DNA of 64,000 bases, from contig RSEE01000043.1 in assembly GCA_003971905.1 (NCBI GenBank), positions 434,001 to 498,000 on the forward strand, read 5' to 3'. Origin of the DNA: Moniliella sp. 'wahieum' (Eukaryota; Basidiomycota; Moniliellomycetes; Moniliellales; Moniliellaceae). Positions 11,948-23,460 of this stretch are shown in pieces. A model generated the notes under the pieces. That model searched no databases. It had not been told where the DNA came from and worked only from the letters and a program-made list of their open reading frames with translations. How positions within the stretch are numbered: the first letter of the stretch is position 1; each line of letters begins with the position of its first letter. The position numbers were made by a program, and so were the translations under genes.

Positions 11948-14900
11948 TCAGTGCTCCCAATGGGCCTGAAGGCACAATCTCTTCAACCCTTCTGGGTTCC
12001 CCCTGGATGACTCAGTGGGCTCGCTTTCGTTCTCGTTGTCAAACTTGGACTTGTACACTCTCACCACCTTCAGAACCAGAGCCGTGTGGGCATTGACCAA
12101 GTGATAGACCAGCCCGCCTCGCTGTTGGAAAGCCTTGGAACACGGGATGTTAAACAGTTCTTCCTCCGTCAATTCGCTCCCGGAAGAAGGAGTAGAGGTA
12201 CTGGATCTACTGACAGTTTGCAGCGTCGTGGCCTCTGTCGTAACATCCGTGTCTCCCGCTTGGATCCCAGGAGAGCTCATAGTGGAGATCGCAGTAGTCC
12301 CAGGGACAGAAGCTGAGTGCACCGAATTGGATGAGCTTGGGCTCGGCTCGAGAGAGTTGGGGTGTAAGTGCGGCGCCAGCTTGGTAAGGACTGAAGGATC
12401 GGTAGGTAGTTGCTCCAATTCCAAGATAGCGGTGGCAAGCGCTGTGAGACGCGGGGCGTAGCCTGTGGCAGAGCGTGTAAACGGGCAGGGAAACTTGAAC
12501 TTCTTCTCGACTTTGCGTTGCTCCACTTTGCTCGTGCCTTCTCGCGCTCCATAAATGCGAGTAGCAATTCAGGCTTCATGTATGTCCCCTTATCAGATAA
12601 GGAAAAGCCATCAGGTGACAGTGAAGGTTTCCAACACGCCGCTTTCGTTGGATGGATCTGAACCTTCCGCCTTCCTGTCGGGGGCATCTGATGCCTCAGG
12701 AACGGTGTGGGCGTGGTCTTCTACCACAGGACTGCGGTCCTCCGGGGTTAATGCCGCATGACCATGAGTTCCCCTCCCCGCAACTTGGATGTGGTATAGC
12801 AGACTTGTTAGACGTGGATAGGCTGCCATACACCCAGGAATGGAGCAGCAGAACAATCCATCCATCACAGCCGCCTTCAATCGACGTTCTCCCTCGGTGA
12901 AATTTTCGTCCCCGCTGTTGCCCGCCACACCACTAGTAGTGCGGGCCAATTCGTCCCGGTGTCGCAAAGCTGTTGAGTGCTGGCGGTAGTGTCAGCCCGC
13001 ATAAGCCGCTCCCAATTCACAGCCAGGCCTTGGATTCGCTCGGCACGACGACGTGCCTGCAAATTGGCTGCAACTTCTGGGTGGGCATGGCGATATGCTT
13101 GTCAACTCCGCGCCAGTGGAGTAGGTAGCCAACCCAGGAGAGTCAAGGTTGACCCCACCTCCGTCTCCCGTCATTCCGTAGAACGGGGCCAAAGCTCCAG
13201 ACGGCCAAGGTCGGAGAACGCGGGTTAATGTCTGGGTCTCCGTCTCTTCCGGGTTCACGATTTTCCCCCAAGTCACCTTGCAACCAGGAATCCCGCATGC
13301 GTATGGTCGCACTAAAGGATCGCTGGCCACAGCGGGCTTAGTGGAAGATACATCCCGTTGACGTTCTTTTCTCTCCCTGCGAGCGGGTGGAACCCGGGCT
13401 TTCCACTGCACTGCCCCCTTTTGCCCATTCGTGCGCCGAATTTTCTGCGGTGGCTTACGCCCTGGTGTAACCTTTGAGCGTTTGCCCGCCACGATTGTTG
13501 TGCTGGCCAGACCCTCCTCGTCTGGGGAATCATCATCTTGGTTAAACTCCTGGCCCGCAGTCGCTCTCGAGGAGGAAAGGTGGATTTGGATGCGAAAGTG
13601 TCGGTCATTCCAAGTACCGAAGAAGAAGGAAGAGGGCCCACCAAAGGAATATTAGGCTCCCTTCTTCTGGATTCCTTGGGGAAGGGGGAACCCCCCAATT
13701 GCCTCTTGGGAGTTATCTGGGTCTTCCGGACCGACAGGCGGGACAGGGTTAGAGGGAACAACTGCTAACCCACCCCAAGGGAAATTGGCCGAATTGCCAG
13801 TCTGGCTGTACCGTCAGGGGGGTTTGGTGGACGTGGGCCAAAGGGGGATTCTTTCAACTCCCGACCAGCAGGTTGACCGTATTCCAAGGTAGAACGAGGA
13901 AACTGAGTGGGCCCAGCCTGGCTATCCCCCAGAACAGGAACAGGGAAAGGGGGCGCCATGATGTTCACAGGATTGGACACTGAATGCGCCCGTGTCCACA
14001 GGGGTAAGCCAATAGACGAGTATTGCCGGGCGGAGGCACTGACAGGGGTGGTAAACAAGTCGGTAGACAGAGGCAGGCTGGCAGCTTGCGGGACTTGATG
14101 AGGCGCATTGGATAGTGTGCGTTGGGTCCAACTCCTCCCTCATCCGGTAGTCCGACACAGACGGAGTGAGGTGACGGTATTGCTCTGGCGAAGATATGCC
14201 ATGGGGAACAGTGGGTTGGCGTACCACTCGGTCTCGAGGCGCGCTTTGTGGCGTGGACCCGTCGTAAACAGGGAACGGGACGGGTGCTGCTGTGGGGGGG
14301 ATTGGCCAGGTGCGTGTTTCCTCAGACGGCAAAGAAGGACCAGCTTGGATAACGTTGCTCACATTTGGGAGACCAGGGGGAGTGGCCAGTTAAGCGAGAG
14401 ACCCGAGAGCCCTCTGTCTCGCTTCGGATGACCAAAGAAGGATTAATGAGTTGTACACATTCCCGTTTTGGGTATGTTGGTACACATTACCAGCCTGGAA
14501 ATGTTGCAAAGTACCCGGCTCAAAGACCCTTGCCGTACCGTCCTGCGCACCATTCCGCGTGGGAGGAGACCCTCGGTCCATGGTCCTTCGGGCACAGGAT
14601 TGAGGGGGCGATCGGAGGGGTATACTGAAGAGCTGGCCTGGGAACGGCCCCTGGATTCAGATCGGTTTGCTGGCGAAAAGGTTGGGTTGGGCTTGTTGAT
14701 GCCCCTCAGAAAGGGGGTTGGGCCCATTTGAACCTAGGCCATAGGCATTTAACATACTCCGCGAGGTAGCTGACTCCGTTCTTGCTTCAGAAAATTGCGA
14801 TCGGTATGGCAACGAAGAGGGAGGAAGTACTGCATTCAACTCGAGTTGTTGGGTGGCACGCCATTGGACCCATTGGATCCAGGTGGTCTTACCCCCCTGT

Positions 14901-15273
14901 GACGACTAAATGGTTAGTTTCGAGTTCTTCACAGTGGTTAAAAAAGAGAGGCATACCCAGTAGACGATGTAGACAGTTTGGACAACTTGACGGGTAGGAG
15001 CAAAGAGGAGTGTTGGGTGCGGTTAATCGACCTGTCAAGGTCAAATTCGATGTCGTGAGTGCGAATGAGTGGAGGAGGTGAAGGGCAAGAAGAGCGAGCA
15101 GAACAGATCCGCGGTGTTGGTTTTGAAGAAATACTCAGTGCGAAGAGAGTGCGCTCATACCCAGCGAAAAGGCCGCACTTTTGAACATCAGATACACAAA
15201 AGCGAACTACTTTCTTTTCCATAGTTGCGTCTGGAGAGAGACGCTTCTGCACAGGTGCATTAAACAGCATCAA
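11948..15273 (-). CDS. C2H2-like zinc-finger protein, low-complexity N-terminus
   Basis: Probable nuclear zinc-finger protein; no ortholog assigned. Minus-strand frames read an N-terminal basic/Ser-rich exon (SSKPTPRICSARSSCPSPPP), a Gln/Asn/Ser/Pro-rich region (14.9-13.6 kb), then three Cys/His segments: RPYACGIPGCKVTWGK with later HWRGVDKH, DGLFCCSIPGCMAAYP with LLYHIQVAGRGTHGH (about 12.8 kb), and FNIPCSKAFQQRGGLVYHLVNAH near 12.1 kb. The first two share the C-x4-C knuckle IPGC. An intron of 51-60 nt ends at 14897 or 14906 and starts at 14956 (GTATGC donor). Coding frames shift repeatedly, so the start (15273 or a later ATG) and the finger spacing are uncertain. The stop used is the one after LQAHWEH. 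Confidence 0.55.
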
Positions 15274-16443
15274 ATAACATGGGGTTCGGTGAAGACTTTA
15301 ACGATTAACGCTGGCTGTTGACATGGCTTGAGCTATACAGCCACAGCAGAGGGGCGAGCCATGTGTGGCCTCTTATTGTTCAAAAATTGTGGCCACACTT
15401 ACTCATATACCTTGTGAAGGAATCGGGCGTAACGTGTTTGATCACATACGGGAAAGAGGCAGGGTTTCGCCATACGGTCGAGCAGGAAAGGATGGCATGG
15501 TGCTAAAGTAGCTTCACTTCCCCCGCGAAGCACGAACGAGGTAACCAATGTGAAAGGGCGGGGTATCAAGTACTGAAAGGCTGGAAACTATTAGCCAGGA
15601 ACGAAGACACGTTGAGGCCGGTGATCCCATATCACCGCAAAATTAGGCTAACGCGTAACGACCATCAATGCATCAACGTTCAACCATGGGATCGCGCGGG
15701 GCTTTGGCCATGTCTCCATATACTAGGGTCATGTTACGTGTTTCCGGGTCGGAAGGGGGGAGAGAAAGGGTTCTCTTTGCCTTGTTCGTTTCACGAGAGT
15801 GCATCTGCTACATCAGCATTAACCCCTGTTTGTTCCTTTTGATAGTGGTGACGAGGTTGATGTCCACACGCTCACCTGGCGGCTGTTGTAGTGGAACGGC
15901 GAATGAAATGATGCCAGCGTTTTGCTGCTGAAGAAAGATCTCTTCATTGATGCACTTGAGCTCTCTCTTATTACACGTGTGTCCGAGACTTTCTCTTCAT
16001 CACAGTAAAACAAAGCCCACACAAATTGGTATACCAGAGGGCAGGTGTGTTACGGATGTTGTGCTCGCCATTTATTGTTGGAAGAGAGAGTGATGTGGTT
16101 GGGGGTCAAAGGTCATAGAATGTCTCAGAGAACCTGACACATGTTGGTGCCACGGTAGCTGTGGTCGCACACTTCGTTTCCACAAATCGTGGAATCATAG
16201 AGTAGAACCCGCTGAAGAGTGCGGATCCGAAAGTGCGCCGGTCTAATACAGAAGACGTATGTGGGCATGTGTGTATATTACGCTCTTTTGACCAAACTCT
16301 CTCTATTGCGTGTATTAATATGCAAGCTAAGGCAGTCTTCATATAGTCAGTAGTCAACAATAGCGCAACACCTAGGATGTGTTTGCATTATGACAAACGA
16401 CAGCCAGAAGACTACGTGGCTCCGTTTTTGCCCGTTGAATGAG

Positions 16444-16466
16444 GCTTGAAAAGCTTGAAGCTTGAA
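16444..16466. repeat. Period-7 array, unit GCTTGAA
   Basis: GCTTGAA at 16444-16450, then after two bases GCTTGAA twice in tandem (16453-16466). It is the reverse complement of the unit at 17037, about 0.6 kb away. Confidence 0.8.
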
Positions 16467-17036
16467 GGGAGTAGAATAATACGCAGCGCCGTACGTGAAA
16501 TGCACGACGCATGAACGTTTGATGATCGATGAACGTGATGAATTGAGCACCACGCTTGAAGCTTTTGCTGGAGCATTTTGGCGATGCAATGCATGCAAGA
16601 AGTACACATCTATCCTCCTTACCCCGCCCCCTTTATTTGCACCTTGAATTCCTATAATGGATGGATACCGTGTGTCAAGGAAGCAAGTCATTAAGATCTC
16701 ACAAGTCCAAGTATTGAGCGCATAAGCGCCAAGCGTCAACGATTTTGAAATTCATCGAGCGGGGAAGAGGGGTGCGCTGTGGCGTGCCCTCTGGATTTGT
16801 TTTCCTCCTTCCACACCCTTTAGAATAGGGTATCATATACCCTGCGCTGTCCCAGCGTACGAAACCAAATGTCGTTTGTAACCGTGCGGGGAGCATTGGT
16901 TGTGATGCGATGGAAGTCCATTTCATACCGATGCCAGAAATAGTACAGAGCCTGTACAGCCCCACACGGTGTTAGGCGTTGTTGCACCAATACTCTCACT
17001 TACTCAATAAGCGTCCTATAAACTTTAATCCAGACA

Positions 17037-17082
17037 AGCTTCAAGCTTCAAAGGTTCATGCTTCAAGCTTCAAGCTTCAAGC
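17037..17082. repeat. Period-7 array, unit AGCTTCA
   Basis: AGCTTCA twice (17037-17050), a diverged unit AAGGTTC, then TGCTTCA, AGCTTCA, AGCTTCA (17059-17079). The overall period is seven with one inserted base. Confidence 0.85.
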
Positions 17083-18707
17083 AGCAGCGCACCTTCAATG
17101 CCTTCAACAGGTCCTACATCACACACATTTCACACACGTGCTTTCCTTCGGGCCCCCAGGATTTCTCGCTTCTCTCTGTAACCAATGCGACTATACTTGG
17201 ATGTTTGACAGATGCGCGGCGTTTGAAGAAGACATGGCCTCGCCGCCTACTGGATAGTCTTTTCGCCCCGGCCGTAACGCGTATACTATGGTCTATAAGG
17301 GCTGTGAGTTGCCACACACGTGCTGTCCTTATACGCCCTATACGCGGCTGCAACTGTTGATACTTTTGGAGAGCGTGTGATATATATCGTGAGATAGAGC
17401 CAACAACACCATGATTATAATGTGCAGAGAAGCTATATGTCCCTGCTTTCCATCCTCTACAGCACGAGGCATTCACATATGCTCTCACTTGAGGCCGGCC
17501 TGAGGACTCAGGTTGAGTGTATAGCCGATGTATCTGCTGGTTAATATGAGAGGCTGTGTGTGGTTTCCGGCGCCTAAGCCATCCTGTTGATTTGAGGGTG
17601 AGATATGCGGCAGAAAGCACTACAGTACTTTCATATAGCCCGGCAAAACACACATAGGGGTCGCGGTAATCCGGCGCTTGGAACGTTGCAGCGGACCTTG
17701 TCTCTTCAGCTTATTAGCTTTGTAAGTTCTCATATTGTGTGCTATTAATTACTGCTGAATCTCTTCCTCCTCGTCCGTCTTCCTGCTTCTGTTGGGATCA
17801 AATCTCAGGCACCAGCATACGGCAATCTTCTGCATGAGTGATCGCCCAACCCCACGTCTTGCGTCCCGTGCACACACGATGATCACGCGTGTATAACAGC
17901 CCGCTCTGTATTGTTGTTTTGTGGGGCATCTCCCTCTCTCGGGTGACCATACATACAGTTCAGCGGAACCTTTAATGCAAGTCATTCGCACAGCAATCGT
18001 CTCAACATATATGGCATCGAGATGAGAGCGCAAAACGATTATAAAGCAGCAGAGAGCTGCCGCTGGCGGCTCTCTTCATGCACCCTGCATCATGGTTTAA
18101 CTTGGACATGAACACACAACCATCCGCACTGCTTTTGCTTCCCTGAACACATATAGTACGAGGAAGAGAGGAGAGGAGAGTGTCCTGTGGGTCGGAGCAT
18201 TACATGATTCACACCAACATCCATGGCCCGTTCTTGCCGTGGCCTAGCTACTCTCCTAATTTTAGCACTTGCAGTGTTCAGATACAGTGAGGTGTTTGTC
18301 ATGATGCATGATCGTTGCACGTCGGACGCTGTCGGGACGTGTAGGTGGGGGGGCACAGGCGTTTTGTTGTGGTCACAGGCCGGTCACGCGCGGGTTAGTA
18401 CTCGTACTCTTCTCAGTGGTGATCCGGGCGTGTGTTGGCCACGCAGGCGTTCGATCATATTATGATCGATGATCTTGATGATTGATCCCGATGCATCTCA
18501 CTGCTGCTGCCATGCAGGTGCGGCATTTGAGCTTATTGGGTCTCTCGCCCTATATGGCCGATGTGTGGGCTATACGTCCCGGAAGGAAGGGACCTATAGT
18601 GAGAGTGGTCACTATATTCAATGGGAACACCTGGGTGCATGGGAACCCCTGAACAGCGTTATGCATTATGCGCCATGTCTGTCTCTCCGAGAGGGGTCGC
18701 AAAACAT

Positions 18708-18721
18708 GTAACTAGTAACTA
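18708..18721. repeat. Period-7 pair, GTAACTA x2
   Basis: Two perfect GTAACTA units, followed closely by TAAGTAACTT. It lies about 70 bp before the next heptamer array. Confidence 0.6.
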
Positions 18722-18789
18722 TAAGTAACTTCCGATTCCCACGGAGAATGGAAAGGGTTTCAGATCCAAAGTCCGTCGTTCACGTACAC

Positions 18790-18817
18790 GTTCAACCTTC
18801 AACGTTCAACGTTCACT
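18790..18817. repeat. Period-7 array, unit GTTCAAC
   Basis: Four in-phase heptamers: GTTCAAC, CTTCAAC, GTTCAAC, GTTCACT. Confidence 0.9.
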
Positions 18818-18885
18818 CTGGTGGTTGGAATATCGGGGGCCGCGAGAGTAGGCGTTCCACATCAGTTGGAGTCTCAATGGAGATG

Positions 18886-18906
18886 GTTCAACGTTCAACG
18901 TTCACA
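18886..18906. repeat. Period-7 array, unit GTTCAAC (second copy)
   Basis: GTTCAAC, GTTCAAC, GTTCACA. Same unit and orientation as 18790-18817, with 68 bp between the two arrays. Confidence 0.9.
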
Positions 18907-20029
18907 GCTCCAGGATGTCTATTACCACATTCATTCGGACCCATACACGCTACCTATCGGGTATGGAAAGGGATGGCGGGCGCCAGAGGGTCCCGATCCG
19001 CTGACGTTCCTCTGCTTTCCTAATGTGGTGGTTTGGAACCAGCAAACAATACACGTCCGGTATGATAGCAAGTCGTTTAGGCACAGCGCTTCTTCTTGTC
19101 CCAGCCTTAAGCTCTGTCAATGATATGGTTAGAGTGTTATAACAAGACTAAAATGTGTATAAAAGTGAGAGAAGAGAGAAGAACAAAGCGCGATGAGCGA
19201 CTGTCTGTTCGGTTTACTCTCCTTGACGATGGTACGAGATAAAATCCATATGTCACAGGCCGCATCAGAACCATTCTGATCCGATCTCAGCTGATGAGGC
19301 CGCTGAAAGGCCCGTTTTGCTCTTATACCCAGCAACTAGTATAGAGCTCGCTCCCAAATCCAACCCAGTCCGATCGTGCCTAGCCAAAAACCATGAGCAC
19401 GATCACCACAGTCCTACGTATCCGTGCGACAATATAGTCTTTCGCCTCTTGCCCAAAGGAATCCCGCGTGTGTGGTTATCAGCAAATTGTCGGCATCCTT
19501 GTTAGAGGGCAGTGCTAGGGTTCTCCTGCACGGCGATTAATGGATCGGTGGCGCTCCCAGGCGGGCACGCCCTGCTCGCTCCATCTCCCTTCTCTCTCTC
19601 CTTTCTCCTTCCCTTCAGACGTTGCTTGAAAACTTGTGGCTCACCACTTCGCCTTCACGTCTTGTCTGAAGGCTGCTTTGCAGCTGATTCATAGGATCGC
19701 GAGCGCTCCCAAGTCGCACTCTAGCAATCCTTGCCACATTCATCGCCTTGTGCTCGTTTACCATACGCTTCTCGTTGCGCCACAGTGGCAACCCTCCCCT
19801 TGCTTCCTTGTTCTCCTTCCTATTACCTCTATTGCGTTTGCTTCCTGCTTTTTAGATCTAGCCTGTACCCCTGGTCGGAGGAGATTCTTTCTGCGCCCCG
19901 CCATCTTAGTCCCTCCAGGCCTATCCTGTTCACAACCTGCCCGTTTCCAACCAATTGATTCAGTACAGGCTCTTAAAGTTGCTCCTCCGCTCCTCGACCC
20001 CGTTCTCCAGCTCCCGTATCTCGCTCATA

Positions 20030-20138
20030 GCTAATCGAAATTGCCGGTAACAAGGTTCCGGATAGATATGTGAGGACTGCGTACAAAATTCAAGGTGGGC
20101 AAGGCCCACAAGATTGTGCACCAGAAATTTCGATTAGC
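20030..20138. other. 109-bp inverted-repeat structure, candidate structured RNA or small element
   Basis: Perfect 13-nt arms GCTAATCGAAATT (20030-20042) and AATTTCGATTAGC (20126-20138) enclose 83 nt. Within these are a hairpin GTGGGC-AAG-GCCCAC (20095-20109) and a weaker CCGG..CCGG stem (20044-20061). A transcript would fold as a closing stem with internal branches. No target-site duplication is clear at the borders. Confidence 0.4.
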
Positions 20139-20909
20139 CATGCTCGCATAACTTTTCGCCTAATTAAGTCGCGTGTGCCTTCCTCTCGTGACACGTCGAA
20201 ACCAAGTCCAGTCCCGTCGCCCGGGTCCCCCTTCCAGCCACACCGCCTTCAGTCCCAGTCCAGCTCTCCCCACTGGAGTGCTTGTCCTCTTCCACTGCCA
20301 CTTCCCCCGTCCCTGAGCTCCGAAGGCTCCAGACAGGTTACTACCGCCCATCAAGCCGGCGCATACTTATGCTGTCTTATACCGCACTTGCAGCCGCCTC
20401 TGCTTAGTATACGCCAATGGGCCACTCCTTCTCCCTAGCTCGGCTCGGACATGGCACCAATCACCCAGCACCGAAATACCATGAGTCGACCTTCCGTTCT
20501 CTAAGGGATTGTACCTCAAATGCCTGTGGGGGAGCCCACTGGCGGGCCCGCCCGTGACACCACACACTCACACAACTAACTCTGTATACTCAGCGCTGTT
20601 ATGATGGGGCCTCTATGCCACTGATATCATATTATTGTCGAGGATGAGCTTCGGTGGCCCGATCAGAGCACTGCATAGAGAAGCTCCAATACATATAATC
20701 GCCAAAGTATTACTGTTGTGCAACATGGTCACTCCGACATTGAAGGTGATGGGACAAAAGACACAATGATGGGGAGGATGGATGCTATGCCATTCTAACC
20801 GTAACCATGTGTAAGGGTACCACCCCCCGCCCGGGCGGATATCAAAATGAGAGAGAAGATGGAAGACAGGAAGGCGGGCGGGGGGTGATCAGGAGAGCAA
20901 TTGTGTGCG

Positions 20910-23460
20910 TCAGACATGCAGACTCACCGAATCGAACGTGGCAAAAGGGTCATCCGGCCTGGGTCGGTGATCTGGTACCGAAGGTCGATCCTTTAGCAGC
21001 TCCAGGGCAGGTTCTTCCGTAACTGTAGGGTGCAGGGGAGGGTCGAGATGCGAGAGGGAGGCCCACTCTGTTCCGGCAAACCAGGGGTGAGCTTGTACCT
21101 CCTCCACCCCCTTGCCCCTAGACGACAGTTCTCCTCCTTGGCGAGGAGATGTTGGACAAATTGCCTCCCAGTCCGTCCGAGGGCGAGTGGAGGCGGGAAG
21201 TCCACATCAGAAGTCTGGATCAAATCAAACGTTTCATCTTGGTTGTCACCCAGGAAGGGGCTAAAGGCATAGACCATCTCGTAAACCAGGATGCCTAGGG
21301 CCCACCAGTCCACAAGGTGGGTATGTCCTTGCCCTCGGATCACTTCCGGGGCAAGGTAGACCTCCGTTCCGACAAGCGAATTCGTGCGGAAGCCCGTTAG
21401 GTCGCCTGAAGGAGCACGGATGGACAGATCAAAGTCCGAGAGGAGCAGGTGCCCTTGACGCGTGAGAAGTAAGTTTTCAGGCTTGAGATCCCGGTAGACA
21501 ATGCCCTTGGAGTGGAGGTACCCGAGGGCGAGGACCACTTCAGCCGCATAGAAACGTGCATCCTTCTCGGCAAGTGTGGGGGGCTCGTACCCTCTCAAAG
21601 CAGAGAACAACTCACCGCCCTCAGCGAAATCGAGACACAGGAAGAGAAAATCCGGAGACTGGAAAGTGTGGTGCAGCTGGACGATGAATGGGTGGTGAGC
21701 TTGGAGGAGGACATGCTGCTCGGTGGGGCCCGTCGGACTTTGTGCCGCCGGCGGAGATCTTTCTTATTGAGCACTTCATGGAGTCAGAACCTGCTTAGGA
21801 ACGACAGGAGGAATCAAGCACTTACCTTTCATGGCATACAGCGAGCCCGAGTACTTGTCGCGTACAAGGTATACCCGCCCCACATCCCCCTGTCCTAGTA
21901 TTCGGATGCGGTGAAAGTGGGTCGGGGCAACCTCGATGCGATGAGGGCTGATGACATTATGTGTTGGGGACAAGGCTCGGCCAATGTTGTGGAGAGAAGA
22001 GCCGTTTTGTCCCGATCGCAGGAAGAACCGAGGTCGTAGTGCTCCCCTCGTGTCCGAACGACACTATCGTTCTGCCCGCACCGTTGGATAAGGCTGGGGA
22101 GGAACTATCCCCTCTACGCTCATGGGGGCGAGTTGAGAAGAAACACTGGACCTTCGTACTTTCTCTTCTTTCCCATCCACGGGGGAGGGAGGAAAAGGCA
22201 GATCCACCGGCCGGCCGAGGCGCCGCGATCGGTCCTCATTTGTGTGGGAGGAAGAAGCACTAACTCGCCGCACTCGGGGCTCCGGGGTGTAGTTTTGCCG
22301 AACACATGAGCATGGGCGGCACCCGAAGAGAGGGAGGCAGGAGGATTCCTGCGGCCATCTCGGGGATGTCGGCGATCGTCGCGATCCTTTTCAATTTCGA
22401 TATGAGGCCAGGATAGGTCGCTTCCTCTCCGCCCATCACTCAAGCGATGCATCTCACGAATGCTGCGAGTTTTGGACTCATTGCTAGAACGGGGAGGATC
22501 CCCTCCTCGAGAGAAAGGAAGGCTTCTCCCTCTGATCATGTTGGCTTTTTCTCACTCGAGCCAGGGAATGTCCCCCTCAAAGAAGAATCCGCCGATACGT
22601 CCGCCTTGTATGCGCATTCACCTTCCCCTTGCGTCCGGATACGCTCCCCGTGGCACAGTGGCCCGGCCCGAAATCGGGGCGAACGGACGTTCGAGTACAG
22701 ATTCAGGGGGGATGCGCTTATCAACCACTGGTTCAGGCCATGACGGAGCGCACTGCCCCCCTTCATCCTTCTCCTGACCATCGAAAAGGAAGAATGCTTC
22801 GCCCAGTGTGTCGTGTTGGAGAGAGATGTATCCAAGTTCCTTGCTCCATGGGCAAGAGCAGGTTCCAAGCTGTGTCCTGTTTCCGAGATAGCTCTGCGCG
22901 TGCGCAGCCTCCCCTCCTGCTCAGAGGAAACCGGTATGCGATGCGGAGGCAGTGTGGCCAACAATGCCCGTCGAACCAGTCGAACCAGTCGAACCAGCCG
23001 AACCAGCTAGGTAGGAAGGAAAGGGCACCCCTGACCGATGAGTATTAGTCAGGGTGCTGATAGGGATTGCAGGCTGAAGCTCCTTCCCACCAGGGTCATC
23101 CTCATCCATGTTGCTGGCAGGCCAGAGGGGGGGCAGATCGCCTGTGATGTGTTTGGGCGGGCAACGAGGCGGGCAAGAAGGGGCAGTAGAAGCAGTGAAA
23201 GCAGGAGAGACGGATCCGGTCGAGGTAGAGTGGTTCACAGTGAGAGGGGACTCTGCGGCTCGCTCGGGGGACACGTTTGGGACGGAGCGGAAAGGGGCGG
23301 GGGTGCTGCTGGAGACGGAGCCGCGGGATGGGATGGATTGCACGGGGGGGGGGGGGGGGCGGGAGAGGGATGCAGAGGAGGACTTGCGCGACCGGCCGAG
23401 TGTAGTGCCTAACGAGAAGATCGACTTCCACCGCGGGCGCTCCTTGGGGTGGGACTTCAT
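20910..23460 (-). CDS. AGC-family Ser/Thr kinase, Fpk1/Kin82/NRC-2 type
   Basis: AGC protein kinase of the family that phosphorylates lipid flippases at the plasma membrane (known for yeast Fpk1; inferred here). ATG 23460 opens a long basic, Ser/Pro-rich N-terminus (MKSHPKERPRWKSIFSLG). The kinase domain starts at FHRIRILGQGDVGRVYLV, then YAMK (catalytic Lys), HHPFIVQLHHTFQS, GELFSAL, the catalytic loop YRDLKPENLLL, LSDFDLS (a DFD metal motif usual in this family in place of DFG), the activation loop FRTNSLVGTEVYLAPE, VDWWALGILVYEM, and a C-terminal PWFAGTEW/DDPFATFDS tail. GTEVYLAPE replaces the usual GTEEYIAPE. A 52-nt intron (21774-21825) splits YAMK/VLNKKD. A GTGAGT donor just after the tail suggests a further short exon, so the true end may be left of 20910. 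Divergent from the GYF gene. Confidence 0.9.

Larger units (their letters stand above)
15274..20909. other. 5.6-kb gene-poor region
   Basis: No ORF here shows a recognisable domain, and none is long compared with background. GC is lower than in the flanks. It contains several seven-base tandem arrays (16444, 17037, 18708, 18790, 18886) and an inverted-repeat structure at 20030-20138. I find no tRNA B-box-like sequence and no transposase or reverse-transcriptase motif. It could be a degraded repeat island, a long regulatory spacer or a site of non-coding transcription. Confidence 0.5.

Noticed and set aside
19291-19310. Hammerhead-like core CTGATGAG..GAAA
   Set aside because: The seven bases between the two conserved boxes cannot form stem II, and no matching stems I/III or cleavage triplet were found.
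20047-20060. GTAACAAGGTTCCG, similar to the 3' end of 18S rRNA
   Set aside because: Only about 14 bases match and the flanks differ completely. It is part of the inverted-repeat structure, not an rRNA gene.
22978-23008. GTCGAACCA nine-base repeat
   Set aside because: Period is nine and it lies in the kinase coding region (Thr-Gly-Ser repeat on the minus strand), so it is not part of the seven-base family.
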